Shown here: positions 44,617 through 56,815 of the stretch, piece after piece
Position numbering within the stretch: position 1 is the first letter of the stretch
Layout of the letters: the number at the start of each line of letters is the position of its first letter
Source of the DNA: Charina bottae
Lineage: Eukaryota; Chordata; Lepidosauria; Squamata; Charinaidae
Assembly (NCBI GenBank): GCA_023362775.1
Contig: JALMGJ010000006.1
Span: 59,673,501-59,737,500 of the forward strand
Direction of reading: 5' to 3'
Length of the DNA: 64,000 nt
Made by a program: the position numbers and the translations under genes
The notes under the pieces: model-generated
The model's input: the letters and a program-made list of their open reading frames with translations, nothing else
Databases searched by the model: none
Told to the model about the DNA's origin: nothing

Positions 44617-44725
44617 TTTTTATTATTTATTTATTTTATTTATTTAATTTATCCCCGCCCATCTCCCCGAATAGGGGACTCTGGGCAGTTTACAAAATAT
44701 CAAAATTTAAAATCTATACAAAAAT
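44617..44725 (-). repeat. L2-like LINE tail
   Basis: Inverse tail: (ATTT)n, then CCCCGCCCATCTCCCCGAAT, GACTCTGGGCAGTTTAC. Confidence 0.75.
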
Positions 44726-45149
44726 TTTGCACTGGTATGTTCATTTACCCAGGGCGGGGGGGGGGACACGACTTTGGGCTAGGAAGTTTTCTGATATACT
44801 AGCAATCTTTATTGTTCACATAAGTAATGATTTCCCAATGATTTTGCTTTGAATATATAATGAAGAATTGGGTTGCCCTTCATACATTAGACAATATGAT
44901 GTTTAATTTCCGATAAGAGGCATGCAATTCAAACTTATACCTACCGAATCATAAATAAATCCCACTGAATTCAATGGGACTGGATCGTAAATGAATGTGC
45001 ATATGGTTTAGTTTTATTTCTCTGCTGAAAAATCTGAAAATAATGTTGTATTCTGTCAAGTTAGTTAATTATGATTCTAACAGTAAGGAAAGGAAGAAAT
45101 TGAGGCAAGGTGGTCTAAAGGTATAGATGCAAGTCTACTGTTAGAGATC
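44726..45149. other. unannotated stretch
   Basis: A G-run at 44754-44764 and CCCACTGAATTCAATGGGAC near 44962, a word common in old amniote repeats; otherwise nothing. Confidence 0.4.
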
Positions 45150-45316
45150 CTTTTTCATATAAGAATATTGCATTTTATATTTCTGTGTTTTATTGTATTA
45201 TCATTAATTTATATTGAATTTTAAATTTTGTTTTTATTGTAAACTGCCCAGGGTTCCTTCTTGAGGGGGAGATGGGCAGTGTTAGAAATTTAATAAACAA
45301 ATAAATAAATAAATAT
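45150..45316 (+). repeat. L2-like LINE 3' UTR and tail
   Basis: TTTTTATTGTAAACTGCCCA, then GAGGGGGAGATGGGCAGTGT and (AATA)n. Confidence 0.75.
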
Positions 45317-45504
45317 AAGAAAACAAGCTCAGCTTAGAAAACCTATAAAAGGTAGAATTTATCAATTGTTTGATTTATGCTATTGCTGTACTATATATTC
45401 ATTATTTTAATTTGTTATTCTCCTGTTCCTTCAATTGGCAAAGGGTTTCTTAAAACAGGCTCAGACCTGAATTCCTAAATTACAAAGATCAGAAGCTATT
45501 AGAC

Positions 45505-45634
<130 letters not shown>

Positions 45635-45829
45635 GTGGACTGCATGTGGCCTATTAACTTCTTTCTGCAATTCCACAAAATTGTACAGAATCCACAAAAT
45701 TATAAAGAAATCTCTCTGCAACCTAGCAAATTGCTAGATGCAGTTCTTAGCAGAATTATGTAAAACTTTGAACATCTCACCAACTAAAAAAATGAAAAAA
45801 GTTCCCCTTCAAAACATAAACTACATGAA

Positions 45830-45918
45830 AACTACAGAGTCCCCCTTTTGGGGGAGATGGGCGATCATAGAAATGTGAAAAATAAGTAAGTCAGTCAGTC
45901 AGTCAGTAAGTAAATAAA
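45830..45918 (+). repeat. L2-like tail with (AGTC)n
   Basis: AGAGTCCCCCTTTTGGGGGA, then GATGGGCGATCATAGAAAT, a short AGTC array and AAATAAA. Confidence 0.7.
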
Positions 45919-48900
45919 ATCCTCGCTCTGCCACTTGCCTTGGTGTGCTTCAGCTTGACCCAGCGCTAAGAATGGGAATTCATAGATATTTTTATTTATT
46001 CTTCTTTCCCCATAAGAAGCATTATTCTCTGTGCCAACCTCTAAACATGGCAGTGGCAAAATTCAGTTTTGCATTGGTTATACAGCTTTCATTTCTCTAT
46101 AGTTTATCTTTGAGACAGACTACGCTGTCTCTAACGGAATCTGTAATGTCTGTCTGTAACTTATTGTTGAAGTTATTGTTACAACTGGAGGAACCTCTCT
46201 ATTGCCAATGGCTCCAACTAAAAAGGCTCTTTGGCCTAAATATTCACTTGGTAAAACTCTAAAAGATCTGCCCATCTTAAAGCTTGGTGCAGCCCTGGAA
46301 TACATTAACATGCAAAATAGCATCGATTTATTGACTGTAAGACAAAATACAAATGTGGCAAACAGAGAAGAAGAAGCCAGCTTTGTTGGCAGACAATACA
46401 TCAATATGAACATGAATGTTCTTATTACATATATAGTATAGAAATAAGCAGTTTGCATTCTATAATAATTTCCATAATCATATGACACAATCATATGACA
46501 GAGGTAAATCAAAAGGGTGGGTTTTTTTATTCATATCCACCCTATCACTGGGCACATCTGGAACAGTCAAGATAGGGATTTTGGAAGGAATCATATAAGG
46601 GATTCTAATTTGGAATTGCATTAGAATTCCTTATAATGTAATTTTATTGACAGGTCTTGTCTCCTCTGTGTTCTTTATTTGTATGCAAACACTCTACTCT
46701 AAAATGACATAAAGTAAGGCATTTTTAAACCCAGCAGGGACAACACGCACATAGAAGTTAATATCAAGTACAAACAATTCAGAAATAAAACTCTCCTTCT
46801 ACTGTATAGTAATTATAATAATTAAAAGTGATAACACAGATCCCAGCATGAGACAGAACCTGCATGCCACCCCAGCCAACATCAGCTGAGACTGGCATTC
46901 ATTCAAGCAAATAGCTTTCATTTCTTTTGAGTAAATAAATCTTGGTTCCTCTCTGTGTTAATTATGCTTCCTATGGATACAAGAGAGAATAGCATCTCAT
47001 AATCCAACAGCTTTTATCCAATGGAATGTTCTAGGACAGTTCAGAGATTTCAGGAGAAAAGGAAGAGTAGTTTCATTTTGTCTTAAACTATTTCCACTAA
47101 TCTATTTTATACAATGTCAGCTCTATTCTCTTTCTTTAATCAATTATCACAGTTTTCTAATAGTTAATATGTATAATATGCTTAGGCCACAGCCAGGCAG
47201 TAGCATAGCCAGGTGCCCTGAGTAGTGAATTTGAATAAGAACTTAAGATTTCCAATTGCAGAAAACTCCCCCAATGTGGATACTTGACACTGGAGTCAGT
47301 GACAATTTATTTGACAATGGAAAATATACAGATTTGTGCTATCCAAACCTTAAAAATATGTCACTTACCTCATTGACAGAGAAACTAAGTTATAATCCAA
47401 AAAAAGTTCCTCTAAGGTACAGAAGACTTTTGTGTGGGTGTTGGGGTGTGTATGTGCACATGTGTGGCCAAGATGGTAGACTCAAGTTTCAGCGCTTCTG
47501 AGTCTATGGTAGGTTCTTAAAACAAGATCTTCCTATAGATTGGTTAACATCCTCAGATTGTGAGGTGCATACATTAAAATGTCACAAAATCAATGCCATT
47601 AATCCCAGCAATTTACCGTTCCAAATATATCCATGATATGGGCAGTTTCAAGATTTTAATCTATAATTAAAAACCTTGCATATAATTCAAGTGACAGAAT
47701 CTGAGGATGTCCCAGGATTTACTCTTAAATGACAAAAGGAGTAAATTAAAACCCACCAATATGGTAAATTGTTACTGTTTCAGCAGTAACAATTTACATG
47801 TGTTATACTTAGCTACACCAACCTGTTTCCCTAGCAACTATCACATGCTACTCAGCTTGTGTCTATGATTCAAAGCATCATTGAGAGAGAATAGATTGCT
47901 ATGCCATGTTAACAGCATATCTGATTGTTACCTGAGGATTCAATAGACTGAGTGGTATTTGCCATTATGTTAATTATATAGTATTATCATTAAAGTGGCT
48001 ATTCTTATCATCAGGATTTCTGTTTATATCCTATAAAAGGAAGTAGCTAGATACTCGGAAAAGAATACACTTATTTAGAATGGTGTAATATTCACTTTTC
48101 TTTTTATTACAACTACTCTATGATAATACCACCTAAGACTGTATTATATTCCAAACTTGCACTGTGTCATCTCCTATACTTTTGGGTTAAAGGGAGAAGA
48201 TATAAACCGAAAAGGACTTTGGTTGTATTATATATATTTTTCTTGGATGTTCAGGTATTTGGACAGGTATTCACCAGATGACCCATACTTATTTCTAAAG
48301 GTTTCCAAGGTTTGACTTTTAGAATCAATTTGTGTTGATGTAGGTACCATGAGAAACCAATGTAATCGTGTCCCAGAGCAGGCTGAGACAAACTGACTTA
48401 GGTCTTACACAAACAGACACTTATGGTTCCAAGATATACTGCTGTAAATTGCATTTGGGAACTATCCTTGTAGTGTTTATTTTTTTCCCTCCTAGAGCAT
48501 ATGTTTTGAGAGAAGAGGTCTGTCATTTTGCGTAAACCAGATACGTTTCCCATTAGGTTTCAGTTATGCCGAGAACAATCCTAACAGAGGGAATCTATAT
48601 GTAACATGCAATGCATTTCCTTGCCTTGCTTAATTTGTAAAACATTATTATATAAATACGCCAGGGAAAACATTAATCTCTGACCTGTATGACAATGCTT
48701 CAAATCCAAAATATACTGGAGCTGACAGTAATTATTCTCTAATGCAGAACAGAGCAAGAGAAAACATGCTCAGAAGCAAGAGAAAAAAGAAAAAAATACA
48801 TATGAGAGATGCAGGATCTTATGCGTGAGGAGTGTTTCTCATACAGTCTGAAAGAAATATTGTTTGGCCTGGTTCTAGCTTTGACTCAAAAAAATCCATC

Positions 48901-48960
48901 TAGAGACCCAGATCTTTGGAATCACATTACAACTGGGCTTTATCCTACCATTTTATAACT
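45919..48960. other. unannotated AT-rich stretch
   Basis: 3 kb without a recognised element. Open frames at 45945-46262 and 47256-47501 have no convincing domains. Confidence 0.4.
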
Positions 48961-48968
48961 CTCTAAGA

Positions 48969-49236
48969 CAGTGCTTTCCAAACTGTGTGTCACGACACAT
49001 TAGTGTGTCGAGACAAAACCTGGAAGATAATGGAGGGCACAGCGGCGGGCACGACGGTGGCAGCAGCGGTGACGGCAGCGGCACGCCATCAGCGCTTCCA
49101 GGTTTTAGCGCAAAACACGAGGCCACCGCAACTGCCGCGGTGCACACCGCCACTGCCGCGGTGCACACCGCCGCTGATGAGCGTGCGCGCCACCATCATT
49201 GGTATGTCGCCAACGGCGCGAGTTTCGAAAGCACTG
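48969..49236. mobile_element. 268-bp non-autonomous hAT with perfect TSD
   Basis: TSD CTCTAAGA at 48961-48968 and 49237-49244. Ends CAGTGCTTTCCAAACTGTGT and inverse CAGTGCTTTCGAAACT. The interior is GC-rich with a duplicated CTGCCGCGGTGCACACCGCC unit. The ends are shared with the hAT at 38446, the interior is not. Confidence 0.9.
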
Positions 49237-49857
49237 CTCTAAGACATGGATGGTCAGGCTGTAAACCCTTGGAGGCACATAGAATTCTGCCCACTCTTCC
49301 TACTTGGCAGAAAGATTAGGAAATGTCTGGTTTCATCTCCCATTAATGGAAATAAGCCAAACAGTCTAGTAGTCGATGCTTATTTATCTCCTGATCAGCT
49401 GACTGACAGTTACCAGACTGCTGCTAACCAAAAGGAAGAAATCAGGAATCTACACAGGAGAGTGTACATATTAATGTATGCTTACACATCAATAGGAGCA
49501 TGCACATTTATGCCTCTTGAACTGGCAACTCATATAGCCTTGGTACCAAAAGCTTTAACCAGAATGCTCTAAGCTAACTGAAAAACAGTTTCCATAAAAT
49601 ATGCTGCCAATCTAAACAACTTCAACCAAATTCACAGATTTCAAAGACTTAATTTGAGCTGGGAAACCAGAGCTGAGCACCAGTAATCAATCCTTGAAAG
49701 TACGAGAAAAGAAAAAAAATATTCTAAATAAGTTCAGTTTACCTAATTTTCACTTTTTTGAGAGGACTTTCCAAAGGACTTCCCAAAGAAATAGTGTGTC
49801 TTGAGGAAAACTTGCATCCATTTTTTTCTTCTCATTTACTTTTCATTCCCGTGGAAG
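49237..49857. other. unannotated stretch
   Basis: Nothing recognised between the hAT and the SINE fragment. Confidence 0.4.
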
Positions 49858-49970
49858 CGTCTTTGGACAACGCTGGCTCTTCGGCTAACAAACGGAGATG
49901 AGCACCAGCCCCTAGAGTCGGACACGACTGCACAAATGTGCGGGGAGAACCTTTACCTTTACCTTTTTAC
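49858..49970 (+). mobile_element. Sauria-type SINE, 5'-truncated
   Basis: Only the 3' part is present: GGACAACGCTGGCTCTTCGG, ACGGAGATGAGCACCAGCCC, CTAGAGTCGGACACGACTGC and AGAACCTTTACCTTTACC. It matches the other two copies in reverse orientation. Confidence 0.85.
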
Positions 49971-50392
49971 CTATCAGAAAATATTGGAAAAAGATGGCCA
50001 TATCATTTCTTCCTATTTGGTATGGATATATTCTTCAGCCTCTCCTGAACAAATAAAGGCTTGGTTTGTCTAAGTGTCATCTCAGTTTGCTTTCCTCCCA
50101 TTTATTCAACATTTACCCATCTTCCCACTATTCTATTCTATTTTGTTCTCATTTGAGCGCTAAGATTTAACCCCACTTTTTCCTAGTTTAAGAGTTAGGT
50201 GAAAACCAATGGACAAACATTTGTTACCTTTGAGATGCTCTTGGAGAAGTAGAGGTTGAGAACCAGAGAAATCTAGCAGTTGCAACTAATTGTGAATGGT
50301 CTAATGTGAATGGTCCACATAGAAAAATCAGCAATTATTGATGTAGCTTTTCATCACCAGAAATATGAGCAATTTCTATTTACCTGATCTAG
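49971..50392. other. unannotated stretch
   Basis: Nothing recognised. Confidence 0.4.
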
Positions 50393-50527
50393 AGGTAGTC
50401 CTTGGGTTGCGACCATTCTTTCAGCAACCATTCAAAGTTACAATGGTGCTGAAAAAATGGACCAGTCCTCAAAGTTATGGCCGTCGCAGCGTCCCCGCGG
50501 TCAGGTAATCAGAATTCAGGCACTTGG
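50393..50527. mobile_element. DNA-transposon MITE fragment
   Basis: AGGTAGTCCTTGGGTTGCGA, then ACCATTCAAAGTTACAATGG, resembles a MITE common in squamates whose ends read AGGTAGTCCTCGACTTACGA. A later GCGGTCAGGTAATCAGAATT piece belongs to its body. The right end is missing. Confidence 0.5.
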
Positions 50528-50554
50528 TGACCGGCCTACATTTTTTAAATGGTT

Positions 50555-50703
50555 TTTTTAATGGTTTTTATTGTTTTTAATATTTTTTGTTGTTATTCTT
50601 GTTGGTTATTTTGTTGTATTGTTTTCTGTATTTTAATTTTTTATGCCACTCAGAGTCACGTATGTGAGATGGGCAGCTATATAAATTTACCAAATAAATA
50701 AGT
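50555..50703 (+). repeat. L2-like LINE 3' UTR and tail
   Basis: TTTTATGCCACTCAGAGTCA, then GAGATGGGCAGCTATATAAA and AAATAAATAAG. Confidence 0.7.
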
Positions 50704-50929
50704 TCAGATTAATTGGTTTCTATCAGCAGACTTGGGCTATTCTTCCCGATCTTCTTAAGCCCTTAATATCTGCTCTGATGGCTGGAGCAAAATCGGATAG
50801 AAGCAGGAGTAAGGAGTAGAGGGGAAAGTACCACTGCATGATCAGAAGTCCACTTGTTGCATTTTGCCCTGGGTTACTAGAAAGCTTTGAAAACCCAGCT
50901 TTGGTCCCTGGTCTAGGATTTATATATTA

Positions 50930-51112
50930 TTGTTTGTCTAGGGCCCCTGTTTAATTTAGTTCGGTTTGTGTTGTTTATAAGACTGTTTTAGTCTGGGCTG
51001 TTCATTTGATGTTTTACCTGTTTTTATGGATTTTCCAGTTTTGTATGCCAGCCAGAGTCCATTGGAGTTGTGCGGCTAATACATTCAAATAAATAAATAA
51101 TAATAAAATAAT
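50930..51112 (+). repeat. L2-like LINE 3' UTR and tail
   Basis: TGTATGCCAGCCAGAGTCCA, then TTGTGCGGCTAATACATTCA and an AAATAAATAATAA tail; diverged. Confidence 0.6.
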
Positions 51113-53128
51113 AAATGTCCATCTCCCTCTCCCGTACACAAACATACTTCCAAAAAACCCTAAAATTATCCATGATATTAATTCATCTTTTGTCTGAAAC
51201 AGCAGAATGATGCTGTTGCAGTCGTAAAGATAAAGGGCATATGATACTAGCATAATATCTCTTATGCTGTTTTAGGATAAGGCATTAGGCATTCTTCTCT
51301 TCTCATTCATTCTTCTCTACCAATTCTGAAATTTTATTCATAACATTTCACTGATGAACTTTTTCTTCAAAATGAAGCTTATTTTCAGTTGAATGTACCT
51401 TCCACTTTAAATATTCATGCTCCTAAACATTTTTTCTAACTAAATAAACCTAGTAATTAACTTATATTGTTTATAGCATTTTAAACTACATTTTACAATT
51501 AGTGCTTCAAATAAGTATTTCCAAAATAAAGTCCTACTTATAAGATAAAAGACTACTACAAATGAAAACTATGTGCACAAATAACAGGGGTTTTATTTTT
51601 ATGGACTTTTCAGGGAGAAAATCATTTTAATTGGTGAGATACTGAAATAGTAATCCTGACTATGAGTTTCTATAAATGCCATTCTTGCTCTGATTAAATG
51701 TCATAGGCATAGACTTGTTATTTAAAAACCAGTGAGCATAATTTGATAGCTATAATGAAACCTCCCAAAGATTTATCTCTGAAACACTGTTCTCTTCACA
51801 TCAAAGAGCTTTCATGACATAATGTTTCAGCTTTTTATTTCTACAAATTGCAAGAAAAGGAAAAACAAAGTGTTTGTTGGGTGGCGGGGGGGAATGCACA
51901 GCTAAATGTTGCATGCCAGGGATATAAATTAGAGAATGGGAATATCCATTTTATGTGGCTTGCACATAAGCTATACAATGCTTGGATTCTACTGAGTCTT
52001 ATCCTCAAATTATCAATATGAACATTTACAGTACCTTTTTAAAAAAGAAATTGCTCTCTCAGGACAAGACCCATGCTCTGTGCAGGCACCATGGAAACAT
52101 TCACAACAGGCATCAGTTTTATACTAATATAAAGTGACCTAATTTTGCCAGTCAGTCAAGACTTTCATTGATGATATTTTAACACATGCACCTTTCTACG
52201 CAGGAAGAACAGTAGAAGTGTCCTCTCTGCACTGAACTGTATCTTTAACCTCAGACATTTCATTGACCCTCTGAATGGGGATGCTGCTGTCAAACCTTAC
52301 TATTCAGCCTTGTCTGTCTGTCTGTCTACCCACCTTCCTACCTCTCCAATCTCAAGGTTATCTACTGGCTTCCTTTTATCCTGCTTCCTTTTTTTCAGCA
52401 GCCATCAATGCTGCTCTATCTATTCACTGTTCACCTACCCCATTCAGGTGGATACCACAGCATCTATGCTTGTAAACAACACTGCCCTTTCCACTTACAT
52501 TTCTGTAAAGTGGTTTCTTAGTTTCTGGTTAGATTTTTCTTTAAAATAAGTCTCCGCATGCCCTCTGAAGTTCAGTTCCAAAGCTACCTGGTAAGGTCAC
52601 CTAATTAAGGAAGGAATTTATCTCTTGTCTTTTCTAATCCATACGTGACAGTTGAACTTGTCATGTTGTTTCCTTGGTCTATCTTCAACTTTCCTAAATG
52701 TAAAGCCAGGGTTGATGTCTCTAGCCTGTCATTTTTCTGCCTTCATGTACTGCCCGTTCTTTTTTGCTTTTAGGTTCTTCCATTACTAGGTAATTTGGTT
52801 ATTTAGAAAAGTATACATTATTTTTCTTGTGCTTTTGTATTATTTTGAGCATATACATTATATTGTCATATAATGACAATATAAATACAAGTTGCCCATA
52901 ATAACATACTTTAAACCAAACTAATGTAAAAATTAATTAGTAACTTAATAGAATTTTAAGTTCTATAACTCAGACTAGGGCAATAGCTTTATTAGTTTAA
53001 CTCAAAAATCATAAAATATTTTGAAAAGTTTTAGAATTTTCCAGAATAGTCCATTAGGCAATATGGTACAAACAAAGCAAAAGTAGGGAGGGAGATGATT
53101 AATAGGGCAGCCACAGAGTCTATATCAG
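51113..53128. other. unannotated AT-rich stretch
   Basis: 2 kb with no recognised element or gene; a (TCTG)n-like patch at 52311-52328. Confidence 0.4.
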
Positions 53129-53225
53129 CCTTTCTCAACCTTTTGACCCTGGAGGAATCCTTGAAATATTTGTTAGGCCTCAGGGAACCCCTGCACATTC
53201 AGGCTCAAATATAGGCCAGAAGTTA
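53129..53225. mobile_element. hAT-type MITE fragment
   Basis: CAGCCTTTCTCAACCTTTTG, then ACCCTGGAGGAATCCTTGAA and CCTCAGGGAACCCCTGCACA, a widespread hAT-like end. The other end is missing, no TSD. Confidence 0.6.
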
Positions 53226-53289
53226 CAAAATTATTATATCCGTTTCATGTGTTGTTCTCTCCTTGGTAGTTCCTTGATTGGGCTGTTGT

Positions 53290-53640
53290 TTGCTGCTTGG
53301 TTGATTGACTGAGTTAATAGTTCCTTGATTAGGGTATATTGTGCTGTTTGATTATTCCTCTGGTGCTAATCCTGGTGTTAATCTTTGCCTATCTGGGTGT
53401 TTATTGCTGGCAAGGAGGTGTTCTGGTCTTCTGGCTTTTCTATTGTCTCTTATGAATGGTATGTAAATGTTGTTTACCTCTATGTGTCTGTTGATGGCTG
53501 CTTTGTCTGAGTGCCAAGCTTCCAGGAATTCTCTAGCGTTTTTGGACTTGGCTTGGTTTAAGATGCTCACAGTTTCCCAGTTGAAAGTATGGTTGAGTCT
53601 GTCCATGTGTTGTGAGATTAAGGTTAGACTCTGCTGGATG
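53290..53640 (-). mobile_element. Penelope-like retroelement, 3' end
   Basis: The minus strand carries the C-terminal part of a Penelope-like ORF and downstream sequence. Family known to combine RT with a GIY-YIG endonuclease; only the region after the endonuclease is here, consistent with 5' truncation. Confidence 0.65.
53352..53606 (-). pseudogene. Penelope C-terminal fragment
   Basis: The peptide NHTFNWETVSILNQAKSK, then REFLEAWHSDKAAINRHIE matches the conserved C-terminal block of Penelope proteins (FxW...REFLEAWxS...INRHI). The catalytic RT and GIY-YIG residues are not included. About 84 codons are open. Confidence 0.65.
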
Positions 53641-53772
53641 CTGTGATGATTTGTGGTTCTACTGTATCTAGGACTCTCTCTAGGATAACTGTGTAACTTT
53701 TTCTCTATAATGTCCCAATTCCTCTATAATGCCCAGAGAGTTGCCAGGAGTCAACACTGACATGAAGGTACC

Positions 53773-53817
<45 letters not shown>
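53773..53817. repeat. (AAT)n microsatellite
   Basis: Fifteen trinucleotide units. Confidence 0.95.
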
Positions 53818-54165
53818 TGGCCATTGTGGGAAATACGATACAAACCATGCAAGTTTTTGGTGTTACCTAGGAAGAGTCTTATGTTCTCTCTTGTTTCAAT
53901 TCCATGTAAAGTCAAGGAAAAAATACATATAACCTAATTACTTATTTTTAGGCAGATGTAACGTTCACGTCTAAGAGATTATCCACTAGTAATTAAAGTG
54001 CTTCACTAAATAACTTGGACTGTTATGTTCCTTGCTCATAGTTATCCTACTCTCTTCTCCAGACTGAAACCTGTGTACATGCTGCCATATCCAAATGATT
54101 TCTTTTGTAACTGATACTGTCAACTTGATGACAGCTGTTCCTAATCTGCATTCCATTCCCTTCAG

Positions 54166-54270
54166 GGTTTTTTTTTAAGTTCTTGTAATAGTCTTGTCAG
54201 CCACACACAGTGATTCAAGCTCTGCCCATATATTACCCTGGGTTGTCATAAATATATATCTTTTTGTTTT
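54166..54270. repeat. long target-site duplication, left copy (~105 bp)
   Basis: The stretch from GGG plus a T run through AAGTTCTTGTAATAGTCTTG, ATTCAAGCTCTGCCCATATA to ATATATCTTTTTGTTTT recurs at 55059-55163, identical except for one base in each of two T runs. The pair brackets exactly one L2 insertion. Confidence 0.92.
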
Positions 54271-55058
54271 CAATTTATTTTATTTATTTATTGGATTTAT
54301 CACCGCCCAACTCCCCCAAGGGCGACTCTGGGCGGTTTACAACAGAATTAAAATCATTAATATACATTTATAATAAAGAACATACATAATAAACAATAAT
54401 TTAAAATATAATGAGTAAAATGGAATCCAAAGGCAGAGTATTCTTAAGTTATAAAAAGGGCTCCTCAGAGCAAATCTAAGGTGCTAGCCATCTCCAGGTA
54501 TCTCCAATCTCTTTCTGACCCCAAGCATATTGACAAAACCAGGTTTTGAGTCTTTTTCGGAAGTCTAGGAGTGAGGGGGACTGTCTGATCTCCGGGGGCA
54601 GAATGTTCCCAAGGGCAGGGGCAACAGCAGATAAAGCACGCTTCCGAGACCCCGCTAGGTGGAACTCCCTAACCGATGGGGTCCGTAGCATGCCCTCTCT
54701 GCATGCCCGGGTGGGACGGGATGAAGTGATGGGGATGAGACGATCCCTTAGGTATCCTGGTCCCATGCCATGTAGGGCTTTAAAGGTGATAACCAACACC
54801 TTGAATTGTACCCGGAAGCAAACTGGAACCCAGTGCAGCTCGCGCAGCAAAGGTGTTACGTGAGTCCTCCTTGGGATACCCAAAACAGTCCGCGCAGCTG
54901 CATTCTGGATCAGTTGTAGCTTCCGGATATTCTTCAAGGGTAGCCCCATGTAGAGCGCATTACAGTAGTCTATGTGAGAGATAACCAGGGCATGAGTGAC
55001 TGTTCGAAGGGCCTCTTGTTCCAGGAAGGGGCGTAACTGGCGCACAACCCGAAGTTGT
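54271..55058 (-). mobile_element. young 5'-truncated L2-like LINE with ~105-bp TSD
   Basis: 788 bp on the minus strand, from CACAACTTCGGGTTGTGCGC at its 5' end to an AATAAATAAAATAAATTG tail. Boundaries are set by the duplicated flanks. The 3' tail has the family's CCGCCCAGAGTCGCCCTTGG, then GGGAGTTGGGCGGTGATAAA. The coding end is uninterrupted, and the flanks are almost identical, so insertion is recent. Confidence 0.9.
54476..55058 (-). pseudogene. L2-like ORF2 C-terminus, uninterrupted fragment
   Basis: About 193 open codons: RQLRPFLEQEALRTVTHALV, SHIDYCNALYMGLPLKNIRK, LQLIQNAAARTVLGIPR, VTPLLRELHWVPVCFRVQFK, GMLRTPSVREFHLAGSRKRA and FRKRLKTWFCQYAWG, ending WRWLAP. This is the region after the RT palm in L2. 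The frame runs on upstream into the duplicated flank (to 55111), a chance chimera; an upstream ATG there is not the element's own start. It lacks RT and endonuclease domains. Confidence 0.85.
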
Positions 55059-55163
55059 GGGTTTTTTTTAAGTTCTTGTAATAGTCTTGTCAGCCACACA
55101 CAGTGATTCAAGCTCTGCCCATATATTACCCTGGGTTGTCATAAATATATATCTTTTTGTTTT
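55059..55163. repeat. long target-site duplication, right copy (~105 bp)
   Basis: Partner of 54166-54270; followed by unique sequence TAATAACTTGCAGAACTCC. Confidence 0.92.
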
Positions 55164-55289
55164 TAATAACTTGCAGAACTCCGTTCCCAGAAAGATGAGA
55201 AAATTAAAAGGAAGGTATGGCATACATGGCAAGGATGCTAACAGTTCAAATATTTTGGCAAAATTAACTATCCATCAGAATAGAATTGT

Positions 55290-55299
55290 AATATTTTTT

Positions 55300-55342
<43 letters not shown>

Positions 55343-56815
55343 TATGTCAACTTTTGCCACCGCCCATCTCCCCCAGAAAAGGGGGACTCTGGGCGGTTTA
55401 CAATAGCAAACACTTAAAACAATAGAAATAAAAACATCTAAAATATAAATACACTATCTCCAAGTATAAAAATAAAAGTAAGAATAAATATAAAATCCAA
55501 GTGGCTAAAAGTGATCTAAATCAGCGAGGAGAGCTCTAAGGCTCCAGCCATCCCCCAAGAATAATTACTCCCCTTCCCGCCCCAAGTGAGACGGCAGAGC
55601 CAATTCTTCAGGTTCTCCTGGAAGGCCAGGAGCGAGGGGGCCTGTCTCACCTTTGGGGGCAGAGTGTTCCAGAGGGCGGGGGCTACTGCAGAGAAGGCCT
55701 GCTTCCTGGACCCCACCAAATGAAATTCTCTTACAGACAGGGTCCGTAACATGCCCTCTCTGCATGACTGAGTGGGACGGGTCGATGTCATGGGGATGAG
55801 ACGGTCCCTCAGGTTACCTGGACCCATGCCATGTAGGGCTTTAAAGCCGAACACCAACACCTTGAATTGGACCTGGAAGCAAACTGGTACCCAATGCAGC
55901 TCACGTAGCAGTGGTGTCACACGTCCCGATCTTAGGGCACCAAGAACTGCCGGCGGAGCCACATTCTGGACCAGCTGAAGCTTCCAGATACTCTTCAAGC
56001 CCCATGTAGAGCGCATTGCAATAGTCTATATGGGAGATGGCCTGGGCATGAGTGACTATTCGGAGGGCCTCCCGATCCAGGAAAGGGCGTAACTGGTGCA
56101 CAACACAAAGTTGCGTAAAGGCCCTTCTGGCCACGACTGCCACCTGCTCTTTGAGCAGGAGTCATGAGTACAGAAGAACCCCCAGATTATGCACCGGGTC
56201 TGTCTTGGGTACTGCGACCCCATCCAGGACTAAATATGATAATTTCCCGGATACAGAGGAGCCATTAACCCACAGCCACTCCGTCTTACCAGGGTTCAGC
56301 CGAAGCCTGTTGTTCCCCATCCAGACCCCCACAGCCCCCAGGCACTGAGAGAGGGCAGTCACCGCATCACTTACTTCACCTGGGATGAGATGTATAGCTG
56401 GGTATCATCATCATACTGATGATACCTCATCCCGTGATAACGGATGATCTCAGTGGTTTTATGTAGATGTTGAATAGGAGAGGAGAGAGGACCGAACCCT
56501 GCGGCACTCCACAAAGGAGGGGTCAAGGGTCAGATCTCTCACTCCCTATCACCACCAATTGGTACCGGCCCTGGAGGAAGGATGTGAACCAGCGCAAAAC
56601 CACGCCGCCCACCCCCAACTCCCTGAGCCGCCCCAAACGGATACCATGGTCGATGGTATTGAAAGCTGCTGCAAGGTCAAGAAGAGCTAGGATGGATGCA
56701 CCCATCCCGCTCCTGCCAGAGATCATCCATAAGCGCGACCAATGCAGTTTCTATCCCATATTCAGGCCTGAATCCTGACTGGAAGGGGTCTAGATAATCT
56801 AGATAATAAATAAGT
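55290..56815 (-). mobile_element. older, longer L2-like LINE copy
   Basis: Read on minus: RT palm to C-terminus, then a 3' tail (CCGCCCAGAGTCCCCCTTTT, then GGGGGAGATGGGCGGTGG) and an (AAAT)n run at 55294-55344. About twice as long as the neighbouring copy and with multiple frameshifts, so older. The 5' end is placed near 56800-56815 where a TAATCTAGATAATAAATAAG stretch begins. Confidence 0.82.
55516..56815 (-). pseudogene. L2-like reverse transcriptase, frameshifted
   Basis: Frames in order on minus: DPFQSGFRPEYGIETALVAL (about 56720-56800); LALLDLAAAFNTIDHGI, the catalytic LDLxAAFDTIDH block (56640-56700); RWFTSFLQGRYQLVVIGSER; the active-site box QYDDDTQLYIS (around 56395-56425); LNPGKTEWLWVNG; QLRPFLDREALRIVTHAQAI; LLRELHWVPVCFQVQFKVLV; and FQENLKNWLCRLTWG. 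At least four frames are used, so several indels exist. The endonuclease is missing. Confidence 0.82.

Noticed and set aside
47256..47501. Frame with WILDTGVSDN resembling a retroelement aspartic protease start
   Set aside because: Only one short match, no flanking gag or integrase, and the rest of the frame is unlike a protease.
54476..55111. Complete 211-residue protein with its own ATG
   Set aside because: The first ~17 residues come from the duplicated host flank; the rest is a truncated L2 ORF2 end.
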